This document shows, piece by piece, positions 1 to 9,387 of a stretch of DNA of 40,000 nt. The notes below the pieces were generated by a model. It did not search any database and had not been told where the DNA came from. It was given only the letters and a program-made list of their open reading frames with translations. Within the stretch, counting starts at the first letter, position 1. Every line of letters starts with the position of its first letter. The stretch is from Prorocentrum cordatum (taxonomy: Eukaryota > Sar > Dinophyceae > Prorocentrales > Prorocentraceae). The DNA lies in contig CAUYUJ010019865.1 of assembly GCA_963575745.1 (NCBI GenBank), positions 116,042 to 156,041 of the forward strand, given 5' to 3'. Made by a program: the position numbers and the translations under genes.

Positions 1-202
1 TTGCCCACCGCCGAAGCATGCACCCTCAGAGATGGCCATGGCAGCATTTTTGGGTTCAGGGTTTTGGGAACCTGCCGGTTTGCGCCCTCGTGCCGAGGCG
101 TGCGCTTCGCCTACAGAGGCAACCACCACCTTCGCTGCTCTGTGACCCTGCCCGCCGTGGAGGGGCGCGCGGCCGTGCCCGCCCGCTGCGAGTTCTTCGC
201 CC
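1..202. other. GC-rich stretch, no gene recognised
   Basis: Mixed GC-rich sequence. The frames open here have no recognisable motif and overlap on both strands, as expected from base composition. A weak SL-like match around 43-62 is not good enough to call. Confidence 0.4.
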
Positions 203-380
203 CCCCCGGTGATACTCAGGAGGAAAAGAAAGACGCAGACACAATTAATCCTCGATTCCCCAGAAAATATGGGAAAATATGGGAAGTGGGGGTGAAGACA
301 GAAACCCAGAAAATATAGGAAGATATGGGGAATCTTTTTATTTGTGTGTATTTATTTGTGTGTCCTGGGGCCCCTTCAGA
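203..380 (+). repeat. Dispersed repeat A, copy 1
   Basis: This block recurs at 2358-2490 in the same orientation. The two share CTCAGGAGG, an AAGACAGAAACCCAGAA segment and a long T/G-rich stretch ending in CTGGGGCCCCTT. The best-conserved part is about 95 bp (288-376 against 2393-2489). The neighbouring DNA differs, so this is a dispersed repeat. The same short peptide is open in both copies, but at this nucleotide similarity that is not evidence of coding. Confidence 0.75.
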
Positions 381-588
381 TACTGCCTGGCCCCCCTGTG
401 GATGTCGCGCCCCGCCTCCTCCCAGAGAATCGCTGCTGCCGGCAGCTGGCACTCGGCGGTGCTGCTGCACTCGAAGGAAGAAATCCCGATGACTATGACC
501 ACAAATGTCGCGGGATCTTGTCGGCGCCCATCTTGGTCATGATCCACGCCGGCCGTCGCCGATGCGGGAGGATGAGCCACGAGCCGAT

Positions 589-802
589 TTGAACGCCCGA
601 AATGGGTACGGAAAGAGTGGGTACAACGCTCAACAACAAATGTTGATCCAAACCAACAGCGGCCGCTGTTGGGCAGGCGGCCTTCTGTCTCAAATAATGG
701 ACACAGGCCGCGGCGACACCGACAGCGAGTCCTGTTCAGAGTGAACAGGAGCTGCTGTTGCGCATTGTACCCATTCTTTCCGTACCCATGTCGGGCGTCC
801 AA
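589..802. mobile_element. MITE-like inverted-repeat element with internal palindromes
   Basis: The terminal 48 bp (589-636 and 755-802) are inverted copies with about 43 matching positions, built round GGGTACGGAAAGA. Inside are a perfect 20-bp palindrome (653-672, centre GCGGCCGC) and a perfect hairpin at 730-750 (stem TCCTGTTCA, loop GAG). No transposase is encoded, so any mobility would be non-autonomous. No clear target duplication was seen. The structure is certain; that it is a mobile element is inference. Confidence 0.6.
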
Positions 803-1810
803 AACCGACGATGACTAAGCGTATGCGATGACCGAAATCGACGCCGACGCTTCCGCGTTCACTCTTGGTGTTGGTCACCGTTTCTCCGTTCCTTCCACTC
901 CTGGAGGGCCTAGCCGTCCCCTGGCGTGCCCAGACATCCTCCGACACTGTTTCTGTTTCCTTTTAAAGCGTGGCTCCCCAGATGTCTGGGCCCATTCCCT
1001 CGTCTTTTCCTTTCAAAACGTGGCTCCTCAGATCTATGAGCCCATTCCCGGGGACCGGCTTCTCATCTGGAGTCGTTGTCGTGGGGCTCAGCGAGGGCCC
1101 TTGGGAGGCCGAAAGTGGGCACAACAAATCCGCTGTGTTTTTTCGCACGACGCGAGGGTGTCAGGGCCCCCAGAAGGCCCAGCCTGGCCGTCCTCTAGTT
1201 GGTCCTGGCCGAGCCTTCTCTTCAGGGCAACGATGGAGGGGGGATGGGCTCCGGGCGGGAAGCACCGACCCGGCGACCACCGATCGCCAGTTCATCGCCG
1301 ATAAGGGGCCCGATAACCCGCCCGCCCCGCCATGGAACATGCGGATTCGCTATCGAGGTCCATCGCCGATGTGCCGACGATGTACCGCCGATTCAAACTC
1401 AATGTTTCCCCCCCTGAGCTGGTTTCCCCCGGACGTTGCCCCTCGTCCATGCAGCGAGGCGCCCCCCTTTCTCGATCGGGTGTTGCTAGAAGTGGTCCTG
1501 GCCCGTGGTCCCCCCAGGATTTTCCAGAAGGCCCACACGGCCTCCAGAGCACCCTTCGCGAGGCTCAAAGGGCACCAGGGGGGCTCCAAAACGGGACGAA
1601 AATCAGGGGACGCTTTGGCACCTTGAGCAACCTGCCGCAAGACGCTCCCCCCCCCACCCCAGACATCCGGCCTCTCGGTTTCTTCGAAACGTGGGCCTCC
1701 GAACTCTCGACCACTTCCCCGGGACCGCCTCTTGACGGCCCCGGAGCCAAGCCCGGCGAGGGCCCCCGGAAGCCGACGACTCTGACACGCCGCCGCCTCC
1801 ATCCTCCTCT
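803..1810. other. Gene-poor GC-rich region with a short tandem duplication
   Basis: No gene is supported. A roughly 50-bp unit is imperfectly duplicated at about 966-1018 and 1017-1050, sharing CGTGGCTCC, CAGAT and GCCCATTCCC. The part from 1500 to 1640 is rich in AAGGCCC and CCTCCAGAG motifs, like the CTTGGGG-type dispersed repeats further right but on the other strand. The frames open here sit in several phases on both strands. Confidence 0.4.
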
Positions 1811-1966
1811 TACCAGCCTGGAACATACCCCTATCCCTATGCTGGGCACCTCCTCATCACGATGCCAATCTTGGGGATTCCCTTATCTTTTGAGGGCGAA
1901 GCCCTAGGATTGTCATCGCCTCTTGGCGTGCCAATCTTAGGGATAGGGATACGTTCGAGGCTGGTA
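1811..1966. mobile_element. MITE-like inverted-repeat element, 156 bp
   Basis: The 39-bp ends (1811-1849 and 1928-1966) are inverted copies matching at 33 of 39 positions, both containing ACCAGCCT and CCCTATCCCTA. A partial internal direct copy of GCCAATCTTNGGGAT occurs near 1875 and 1930. No coding capacity. Mobility is inferred from structure only. Confidence 0.5.
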
Positions 1967-2169
1967 CAGTCGGGGCCCTGAAGAAGGAACCCTTTTGGTT
2001 GGAGAGGGGCTCCGCGTTCCTTAAGTGTTTCACAGCTTGCCTTAGGTTGCCCGTATGTTTTCGATAGGAAATCGGCGCTTAACTTATGGAAAAAAGGGGC
2101 CTCGTTCCTTATTTAGGGTTCCTCAGGTCAACGCCCCGACTGTAATCTTCGAGGCGCCCGACGCCTTCG

Positions 2170-2345
2170 GCCCCGCCCCTCGGCCCGCCCCGCAGGGCGC
2201 GGGCGGCCCACGACGCGCCGGCGCCCCCGGCGCAGGCGCCCCCGGCGCAGGCGCGCCCCTCGGCTCGGAGCGCCCCTCGGCTCGGAGCGGCGCGGAGGCG
2301 CTCGCGGCGGCCGGCGCTGCGGCCGTGCCGGGCCGCCTCGTGGCG
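2170..2345. repeat. Short GC-rich tandem repeats
   Basis: GGCGCAGGCGCCCCC and GCCCCTCGGCTCGGAGC are each repeated two to three times in tandem. The GC-rich repeats keep several frames open on both strands, so I do not call the long frame across this region a gene. Confidence 0.6.
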
Positions 2346-2357
2346 CGCGAGAGGCGT

Positions 2358-2490
2358 CTCTCAGGAGGTAAAGACACACAGACGCAATTCATGGGAAGTG
2401 GGCGGGAAGACAGAAACCCAGAACATATCGGAAAATGTGGGGAATCTTTTTATTTGTGTGTATTTATCTGTGTGTCCCTGGGCCCCTTCA
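2358..2490 (+). repeat. Dispersed repeat A, copy 2
   Basis: Second copy of the block at 203-380, in the same orientation. Here the conserved segment is followed by unrelated DNA, which marks the right edge of the repeat near 2490. Confidence 0.75.
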
Positions 2491-2610
2491 CTCTCCACAT
2501 GTCCGCGGCTTCGCGGGTCGGGAGACCGGGCCGCGATCCCGCGGGCACGTGGCGTCGTGCCAGGCCTCCCTTTGGGTGGGGTCGGAGGGGGGTATGGGTC
2601 GGAGCACTGG

Positions 2611-2800
2611 CGCCGCATCGCCGATGCATCGCCGATGCGGCTCGAGGTGCGGCTCGAGGTGCGGCCCGATGTGCAGCCCGATGTGCCTCACGTCGACGTC
2701 GCCGATGCATCGCCGACGTCGACGGTGCATCGCTGGTGCATCGCCGGTGCATCGCCGATGCATCGCCGATGCGTCGCCCATGCATCGGCGATGCGGCGCG
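2611..2800. repeat. Degenerate 11-bp minisatellite (TGCATCGCCGA)
   Basis: The 11-bp unit TGCATCGCCGA repeats head to tail, best preserved at 2728-2790, with a GCGGCTCGAGGT variant near 2638-2665. The motif contains TGCATCG and its near-complement CGATGCA, so both strands look alike. Scattered single units lie near 1290-1395 and 3060-3140. Confidence 0.7.
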
Positions 2801-2847
2801 ATCCTCCGACCCCATCTACTCCGGCCCCATCCAGGAGGCCTCCAGTT

Positions 2848-2920
2848 GCCTCGCGGATGCCTCGCGCAGAGCGCATCCGTGCGACCGCGTATCCGCGGGT
2901 TCGCTCCCCGGAGGCCAGGC
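2848..2920 (+). repeat. Dispersed short repeat B, copy 1
   Basis: GCGGATGCC followed by CGCGC, GAGCGCATCC and a TATCCGCGGG-like part also occurs near 37550-37620. The same short peptide frame is open in both, which probably reflects DNA similarity rather than coding. Confidence 0.5.
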
Positions 2921-3235
2921 CGCGAGCGCGCCCCTTTTCAGATCGGGGCGGCGCCCAGGAGCTCGTCGCAGCGGCCGGCTCTGCGGCAGTGTTGGGCCTC
3001 CTGCGTTGGAGCTGTGGGGGTCCAGGCCTCCCAAATGGGTCCGAGTGGCATGGGGCTGGAGAGTCGCGCCGCATCGCCGAACGTGCAGCCCGATCTTCTC
3101 CACGCCAACATCGCCGATGCATTGGTAATGTATCGACGATGCGGCTTGTCCTACTGCCGCATCCACTCCGACCCCATGTGGGAGGCATTTTGTAAAGAGG
3201 GGATGGGGAACGGGAGGTCTTAACCGTAAACGGTG

Positions 3236-4662
3236 GGTTCTTAACCGGAAGCGTAGTACCAGACTAATGTACCAGACTGATGTACCAGACTAATGTACCA
3301 GACTAATGTACCAAATTAGCGGTGCCAGACTAATGTACCAGACAAATGTACCAGACGAATGTACCAGACTAATGTACCAGACTAGCGGTACCAGAGTAGT
3401 GTACTAGACTGGCGGTACCAGACTAACGTACCAGACTAGCGGTACCAGATTAGCAGTACCAGATTAGTTCTACCAATCTTATGTACCAGACTAGCGGTAC
3501 CAGACTAATGTACCAGACTAGCGGTACCAGACTAACGTACCAGATATGTGGTACCAGACTAGCGGTACCAGACTAATGTACCAGGTTAGCGGTACCGACT
3601 AGCGGTAACAGACTAGCGGTACCAGGTTAGCGGTACCAGACTAATGTACACGATTAGCGGTACCAGATTAATGTACCAGGTTAGCGGTACCAATCTTGTG
3701 TACCAGACTAGCGGTACCAGACTAATGTACCAGACTAACGTACCAGATTAGCGGTGCCAGACTAGCAGTACCAGACTAGCGGTACCAGTTCAGCGGTACC
3801 ATATTAATGTTCCATACTAACGTACCAGACTAATTGTGCCAGACTAGCGGTACCAGACTAGCGGTACCAGACTAATGTACATGATTAGCGGTACCAGACT
3901 AGCGGTAGACTAGCTGTGCCAGACTAGCGGTGCCAGTTTAGCGGTGCCAGATTAATGTACCAGACTAACGCATCAGACGAATGTACCAGATTAGCGGTAC
4001 CAGGCTAGCGGTACCATATTAATGTGCCAGACTAACGGTGCCAGATTGACGGTGCCAGACTAGCGGTACCAGTGTACCAGACTAACGTACCATATTAGCG
4101 GTGCCGGACTAGCGGTGCCAGACTAATGAACCAGACTAACGTTCCAGGCTGACGGTGCCAGGCTAGCTGTGCCAGACTAGCGGTGCCAGGCTAGCGGTGC
4201 CAGACTAACGGTGCCAGACTAGCGGTACCAGACTAATGTACCAGACTAACGTGCCAGATTGACGGTGCCAGACTAGCGGTGCCCGACTAGCGGTATACCA
4301 GACTAGCGGTGCCAGACTAGCGGTACCAGATTAGTGGTACCAGATTAATGTACCAAACTAACGTGCCAGACTAACGGTGCCAGATTAACGTGCCAGACTG
4401 TCGGCGCGTTTGGTACGTTTGTCTGGCACCGCCAGGCTGGTACCGCCAGTCTGTTGCTGCTAGTCTGGTACCGCTTGTCTGGCGCCGCTAGTCTGGTACA
4501 TTAGTTTGGTACATTAGTCGGGTACATTAGTCTGGTACATTAGTCTGGTACACTCGTTTGGTACATTTGTTTGGTACATTAGTCTGGTACAGTAGTCTGG
4601 TACATTAGTCTTGCACATTTGTCTGGTACATTACTCTGGTACCGCGCTTATGTCTAAGAACC
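3236..4662. repeat. Orientation-switching 13/14-bp satellite with inverted flanks
   Basis: From 3255 to about 4400 the array repeats TACCAGACTAATG and TACCAGACTAGCGG. From about 4409 to 4645 the same units run in the complementary orientation (TAGTCTGGTACAT). The junction is near 4395-4410. The outer 28 bp, 3236-3263 and 4635-4662, are inverted copies matching at 22 of 28 positions and include GGTTCTTA, which is not part of the satellite. The whole block is thus one large asymmetric inverted repeat, about 1,150 bp in one direction and 240 bp in the other. Confidence 0.9.
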
Positions 4663-4800
4663 AGCCTCGGATGGGTAGATGAAAACTGGATGCAGAGATT
4701 GGTTATTTATGGCCGCAGTTAGCTCATAAGGGGATCACATGTGCCCTACGTGGTTCAGGGAGATTAGCGATTCAGGCTGAGCTGGATTCGCCCACTTCGC

Positions 4801-4801
<1 letters not shown>
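4663..4801. other. Unique spacer, nothing recognised
   Basis: Ordinary mixed sequence between the satellite and the poly(T) tract. No gene, RNA or repeat was identified. Confidence 0.4.
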
Positions 4802-4873
<72 letters not shown>

Positions 4874-4952
4874 AATATATATATATATATGTATTATGTT
4901 TATATATGTATATATATTATTATTATCATTATTATTATTATTTCACCCCCTA
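4802..4952. repeat. Poly(T) tract and TA/TTA microsatellite
   Basis: A run of 71 T residues (4802-4872) is followed by (TA)n and then (TTA)n with a few substitutions to about 4943. A poly(A) tail of a minus-strand insertion is possible in principle, but no coding or SL trace lies to its right. Confidence 0.9.
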
Positions 4953-4989
4953 ATCCAGTTGGGGCACGTGTGCCCCGCTTCTAAACTAG

Positions 4990-5120
4990 TTTTGGCCAGA
5001 CCTGTTAGCCAGCGTGGACCCCAACCAGTGTGTTTCTAGCAATAGATGGTCTGCAAGATATGTGGTGCACTCTATGTTGTGCAGCAATTAATTCACAACC
5101 ATCCTGTGGTGTTGGGTCCT
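4990..5120. repeat. GTGCA-rich dispersed sequence
   Basis: The segment around 5005-5030 contains AGCGTGGACCCCAACCA, whose complement recurs at about 11785-11810 (TTGGGGTCCACGCTGG). The adjacent TGGTGCACTCTATGTTGTGCA resembles the degenerate units at 9390-9620. This looks like a scattered repeat family in both orientations. Confidence 0.45.
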
Positions 5121-5198
5121 CGTTTTGAAGAGACAGCGCCCCGCGTCCCTCACTCACTCCTCCTCCCCCTCCTCCCTCCTCCCCCCCCCGCGTCAGCC

Positions 5199-6426
5199 AC
5201 ACCCACATCGGCACACCCCTCACACGTTTCGTGGCCCCATAAGGAGCTCCACCGAGGGCTCCAGTGGCTGCGTTCGCATGGCGGCACCGCGCCCATTTCG
5301 GCACATCCCTCACACGTTTCGTGGCCCCATAGAGAGCTCCACCGAGGGCCCCAGTGGCTGCGTTCGCATGGCGGCACCGCACCCATTTCGGCACGTCCCT
5401 CACACGCTTCGTGGCCCCATAGGGAGCTCCACCGAAGGCCCCAGTGGCTGCGTTCGCATGGCGGCACCGCACCCATTTCGGCACACCCCTCACACGTTTC
5501 GTGGCCCCATAGGGAGCTCCACCGAAGGCCCCAATGGCTGCGTTCGCATGGCGGCACCGCACTCATTTCGGCACGCCCCTCACACGTTTCGTGGCCCCAT
5601 AGGGAGCTCCACCGGGGGCTCCAGTGGCTGCGTTCGCATGGCGGCACCGCGCCCATATCGGCACACCCCGTCACACGTTTCGTGGCCGCATAGGGAGCTT
5701 CACCGAGGGCCCCAGTGGCTGCGTTCGCATGGCGGCACCGTACTGGCACACCCCTCACACGTTTCGTGGCCCCATAGGGAGCTCCACCGAGGGCCCCAGT
5801 GGCTGCGTTCGCATGGCGGCACCGCACCCATTTCGGCACACCCCTCACCCGTTTCGTGGCCCCATAGGGAGCTCCACCGAGGTCCAGTGGCTGCGTTCGC
5901 ATGGCGGCACCGCACCCATTTCGGCACGTCCCTCACACGCTTCGTGGCCCCATAGGGAGCTCCACCGAAGGCCCCAGTGGCTGCGTTCGCATGGCGGCAC
6001 CGCGCCCATGTCGGCACACCCCTCACACGTTTCGTGGCCCCATAGGGAGCCCCACCGAAGACCCCAGTGGCTGCGTTCGCATGGCGGCACCGCACCTATT
6101 TCGGCACACCCCTCACACGTTTCGTGGCCCCATAGGGAGCTCCACCGAGGGTTCCAATGTCTGCGTTCGCATGGCGGCAGCGCGCGAATTTCGGCACACC
6201 CGTCACACGTTTCGTGGCCCCATAGGGAGCTTCACCGAGGGCCCCAGTGGCTGCGTTCGCATGGCGGCACCGCACTGGCACACCCCTCACCCGTTTCGTG
6301 GCCCCATAGGGAGCTCCACCGAAGGCCCCAGTGGCTGCGTTCGCATGGCGGCACCGCGCCCATTTCGGCACACCCCTCACACGTTTCGTGGCCTCCTAGG
6401 GAGCTCCACCGAAGGCCCCAGTGGCT
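5199..6426 (+). repeat. 90-bp satellite array, left part (13 units)
   Basis: A unit of about 90 bp runs from GGCACACCCCTCACACG through CATAGGGAGCTCCACCG and CCAGTGGCTGCGTTCGCATG to GCGGCACCGC. CGTTCGCATGGCGG occurs 13 times at about 5271-6337. Some units lack the CCCATTTC block and are shorter. Because 90 is a multiple of three and the unit has few stops, frames stay open on both strands, giving long false proteins. The array breaks off mid-unit at 6426, where the retrocopy begins, and resumes at 7613. Confidence 0.93.
6412..6426 (+). repeat. Target-site duplication, left copy (15 bp)
   Basis: AAGGCCCCAGTGGCT here is identical to 7613-7627. An uninterrupted satellite unit has this string once, so its presence on both sides of the insertion is a target-site duplication. 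Confidence 0.85.
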
Positions 6427-6427
6427 T

Positions 6428-6449
6428 TCCGTAGCCAATTTGGTTCAAG
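6428..6449 (+). other. Relic dinoflagellate spliced leader
   Basis: This 22-nt stretch starts TCCGTAGCCA and ends CAAG. It matches the dinoflagellate SL consensus at 20 of 22 positions; the differences are A for T at position 11 and T for C at position 17. It sits immediately at the junction between satellite and insert, where the 5' end of a full-length trans-spliced mRNA copy should lie. Two substitutions in the SL show the copy is not brand new. Confidence 0.9.
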
Positions 6450-6490
6450 CGGTCGCATGCCGCGCTTCCGCCTCGGCCGTCCGCCTCGGG

Positions 6491-6832
6491 ATGGCTGGCC
6501 TGGGCGCGGCTAGAGGGGCTTGCACGGCCGAGGACCTCGCGCTGCTGGTGCGCGCGGCGGTCCGCGGTGCCGTGGACGCGGGGGCTCCTCGGCGCACTGT
6601 TGCTGCGGTGGCGCGCTCCGCGCTGTCGGCGGCTGCTTTCGCGGCAGGCGCCGCGGCGCGGCGTGCGCCTGCAGTAGCGGTTGCGCCTCGGGAGCCCGAC
6701 GACACCAAGAAGGAGCGACGCCGCAGGCGGCGGGCGAGGCTGGCGGCGCGGCGCGCTGCGGCTGGTGCCCCCCCTGCAGGGGGCGGAGGCCCCTGCCGCG
6801 GGCGCGGCGGGCGTGGCTGGCGCTCCTGGTAA
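6491..6832 (+). pseudogene. Retrocopy ORF, 5' part (113 aa)
   Basis: This is the first ATG after the SL and a short leader. It opens a frame of 113 codons. The first half is Ala/Arg/Val-rich and probably helical; then come an acidic spot (PREPDD), a strongly basic run (KKERRRRRRARLAARR) and a Gly-rich tail ending at TAA. The basic run could bind nucleic acid or act as a nuclear signal. I do not recognise the family. It resembles my recollection of N-terminal regions of dinoflagellate retroelement proteins, but that cannot be checked here. The reading frame probably once continued into the next open frame, so I call it a broken gene copy. Base composition is far more GC-rich than the satellite around it. 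Confidence 0.5.
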
Positions 6833-6917
6833 TAAAGGTCGGGGTGATTGATGCTCTTCGCGGAGACGGACCCGCTGGTCGGCCCCGCTGGGTCGGCTGC
6901 GACGGCGACGACGACGC

Positions 6918-7323
6918 GATGGGCGGCTCCCTGGACGACGAGTGGGCCGACGGCCTGCCTCCTCGCGCCTCTCGGGGCCCGCGGAGGACGCGGGGCAGGC
7001 GGCGGGCGCTACCGGAGGCGGCTGCTCCGGGTGCGGCGGCGGCGGCGGCGGCAGGCGCGGGCCTCGGCCCGCCTGCCGAGGCGGCGGCGGCTTCCCTGGG
7101 GCTCCCTCTGGTCGCGCTGGGGGCGGCGGGGGCGGCGGCGGGCCCCCTGGAGGCGGTGCGGGCCGCGCTGCCCGTCGGCGAGCTGGCGGCCATGGACTCC
7201 TTCGGGGCGTGCCAGGGCGCGCGGGCGGCCGCCGACGACGCCCTGCTCCGCGCGCAGCCTCCGCCCTCGGAGGCGATGCGCGAGGAGGTCCAGCGCATGC
7301 TGGACCTGGTGCTCCCGCACTAG
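6918..7323 (+). pseudogene. Retrocopy ORF, 3' part (about 134 aa, other frame)
   Basis: In a frame different from the 6491 ORF, a coding-like stretch starts at an acidic segment (MGGSLDDEWADGLPP), passes an Ala/Gly-rich middle and ends with a helical C-terminus (EAMREEVQRMLDLVLPH) before TAG. The same frame is open for some distance upstream. Its composition and its end inside the insert suggest it is the C-terminal half of the same message, displaced by a frameshift around 6800-6900. Function unknown. The 7324-7600 remainder is GC-rich and fits a 3' untranslated region or decayed coding sequence. Confidence 0.4.
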
Positions 7324-7612
7324 GTCCTCGCGCTTGCGGGGGTGCCGCCCCTTCGGGGGGTCTAGGCCCCGCTCCGCCCTACCCTTCGGCGGTGGGGCTC
7401 GGCCTGGCGGCCGCCGCGCTCGCGCTCGGCGGCCTCGCAGGCCTCGCGGGCGGCGGCGGGCCCCGCCCTAGGCGCGGGCGGCCGCGGCGCCCTCCCTCGG
7501 CATCCTCGGCCTCGCGTTCGCGGTCGTGGACGGCCAGGGCCTCCTGCTGGCTGGCGCGTCGGCGGGAGTTCGCGGAACCGAGGGCCGCCCTCGGTCAGCC
7601 TAGATTTTTAAA

Positions 7613-7790
7613 AAGGCCCCAGTGGCTGCGTTCGCGTGGCGGCACCGCACCCATTTCGGCACACCCCTCACACGTTTCGTGGCCCCATAGGGAGCTCCAC
7701 CGAGGGCCCCAGTGGCTGCGTTCGCATGGCGGCACCACACCCATGTCGGCACCCCTCACACGTTTCGTGGCCCCTTAGGGAGTTCCCTCT
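7613..7790 (+). repeat. 90-bp satellite array, right part (2 units)
   Basis: Two further units of the same satellite follow the insert, with CGTTCGC at about 7628 and 7721. The first 15 bp (7613-7627) are the right copy of the target-site duplication. The array ends near 7790 in unique sequence. Confidence 0.93.
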
Positions 7791-7977
7791 CATTCGTTCA
7801 ACCTGCTTTGCGGTACTCGTAACTGCATATGGTTGGGTCCATCGCCAGGATAATGTCTGTTCGCAGTTTGTGTTCCACTCCACTGCTCGCGCAAACATCC
7901 CACCCACCCACCCGCAACTTGGTTTGCAAAATCTCTTCAGACCGTGACGGTGGGTACCAAATGGCACTTGGCTACGA
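7791..7977. other. Unique spacer, nothing recognised
   Basis: Mixed sequence between the satellite and the GAC-rich block. No gene or repeat recognised. Confidence 0.4.
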
Positions 7978-8815
7978 CAGCGACGCCGACGACGACAGCG
8001 ACAGCGACGACGACGACGCCTCCGACAACGACTACGACGACACCAACGACGTCTCCTACGACTTCGACGACGCCGACAACGACGACGACGACACCGACGA
8101 CGACGACGCCGACGACGACGACGATGACAACGACGACGACGATGACGACGCCGACGACGACGACAACGACGACACCGACGACGACGACGACGCCGACGCC
8201 GACGACGACGACGATGATAACGACGACGACGATGACGACGCCGACGACGACGACAACGACGACACCGACGACGACGTCAACGACGTCAACGACGCCGACG
8301 ACGACGACGACGATGGCGACGACGACGACGCCGACGTCGACGACGACGAAAACGACGACGCCGACGCCGACGACGACGACGAAGACGACGACGACGTCGC
8401 CAACGAAAACGACGACGAGGGAGGAGGGAAGACGACGACGGCGACAACGACCACAACGACGACAACGACGAGGGTGGAGGGAGGACGGCGGCGACGCGAA
8501 CGACGAAGAAGGAGGAAGGACGGCGACGCCGACGACGACAACGACGAGGGAGGAGGGAAGACGACGACGACGACACCGACGACGACGACGGCGACGAATT
8601 AGGAAGGACGACGAAGAGACGCCGACGACGGACGACGACGACGACGAGGGAGGAGGAGAAAGGACGACCCCGGCGACAACGACGACGGAACCGACCGCGA
8701 CGCCATAGAGGACGACGACGACGAACACGAGGAAAAACAGAGGACGACATAGGCGACGACGGCGACGACGACGCGGGAGGAGGGAGGACGGCGACGACGA
8801 CGACGACGCAAGAGC
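7978..8815. repeat. Imperfect GAC trinucleotide microsatellite
   Basis: About 830 bp of degenerate (GAC)n, with GAGGGAGGAGG interruptions at about 8416, 8545, 8649 and 8780. The frames read poly-Asp, poly-Thr or, on the other strand, poly-Val and poly-Ser. All are open in several phases at once, so no protein is called. Confidence 0.92.
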
Positions 8816-8990
8816 GCGCGCGCACGCTTTTGTTGAAAATCCGTGTGGCGAAACCTGGTGTTTTGTATGATTTTTGGACACGATTTTGAACTTCTTCCGA
8901 AACCTATGGGTTTTGAAGGGTTTCGGCATACGCGCGCGACGACGCGCGCGTCTGCACTTCGTCCCTTTTTTTGCACAGGATTCTCGCGAC
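8808..8990 (+). repeat. Direct repeat C, copy 1, with GC palindrome
   Basis: This AT-richer block recurs at about 9090-9275. Shared landmarks are GCGAAACC, TTGTATG, a TTCCGA(A/C)ACC-like part, GGTTTTTGAA-like sequence, TTTCGGCAT and the perfect stem ACGCGCGCG / CGCGCGCGT with loop ACGA, followed by GCACTTCGTCCC. A partial third copy (TTTCGGCATGCGCGCGCGA) lies near 9019-9038. Confidence 0.75.
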
Positions 8991-9089
8991 GGCACACGCG
9001 CAAGGGCGTTCGACAGATTTCGGCATGCGCGCGCGAAGCCCGTTTGGTAGCATTTTGCAAATCTGGAAAAACTTATGGTATGCTGAAGA

Positions 9090-9275
9090 ATTCGCAAGAG
9101 CTCGCGCGTAAGCTTTTTTAGCAAATCAGTGTTGCGAAACCATGAATTGTTGTATGTTTTTTTTGGAGCTCGATTGCGAAATCTTTCCGACACCGAAGGT
9201 TTTTGAATGATTTCGGCATGCGCGCGCGACGACGCGCGCGTGCGCACTTCGTCCCATTTTTGCAAGGGATTTGTG
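9090..9275 (+). repeat. Direct repeat C, copy 2, with GC palindrome
   Basis: Second copy of repeat C, offset by about 284 bp. The GC palindrome and the GCACTTCGTCCC that follows are intact in both copies although the rest has diverged. Confidence 0.75.
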
Positions 9276-9387
9276 AAATAGTCTTATGTTGGTCATCATC
9301 ATATATGATTTACATACCCGAAAGGGGGGCGGATAACGCCGGGGGGGGGAGTAGAGTCTATTCTCTTTTTAGAAAAGAGAATTGAGG

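Larger units (their letters stand above)
6427..7612 (+). mobile_element. SL-tagged processed retrocopy inserted in the satellite
   Basis: An insertion of about 1.19 kb, GC-rich and unlike the satellite, splits one 90-bp unit. Its left edge is a near-complete dinoflagellate SL (6428-6449), followed by a ~40-nt leader and an ATG at 6491. Its right edge is T/A-rich and ends in a short A run (7610-7614, partly shared with the duplication). A perfect 15-bp direct repeat flanks it. These are the marks of reverse transcription of a mature trans-spliced mRNA by LINE machinery, as known for recycled dinoflagellate cDNAs. The poly(A) tail is very short, suggesting 3' truncation or decay. Confidence 0.88.

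Noticed and set aside
43-62. Possible spliced-leader relic (CATTTTTGGGTTCAGG)
   Set aside because: Only about 11 positions match and only with a gap. There is no insertion boundary or target duplication here.
5046-6434. Several long open frames across the 90-bp satellite on both strands
   Set aside because: All are the same repeat read in different phases. No non-repeat coding sequence or start context supports a gene.
7829-9265. Long Asp-, Thr-, Val- or Ser-rich frames over the GAC array
   Set aside because: Every phase of a (GAC)n repeat is open; the composition is purely that of the microsatellite.
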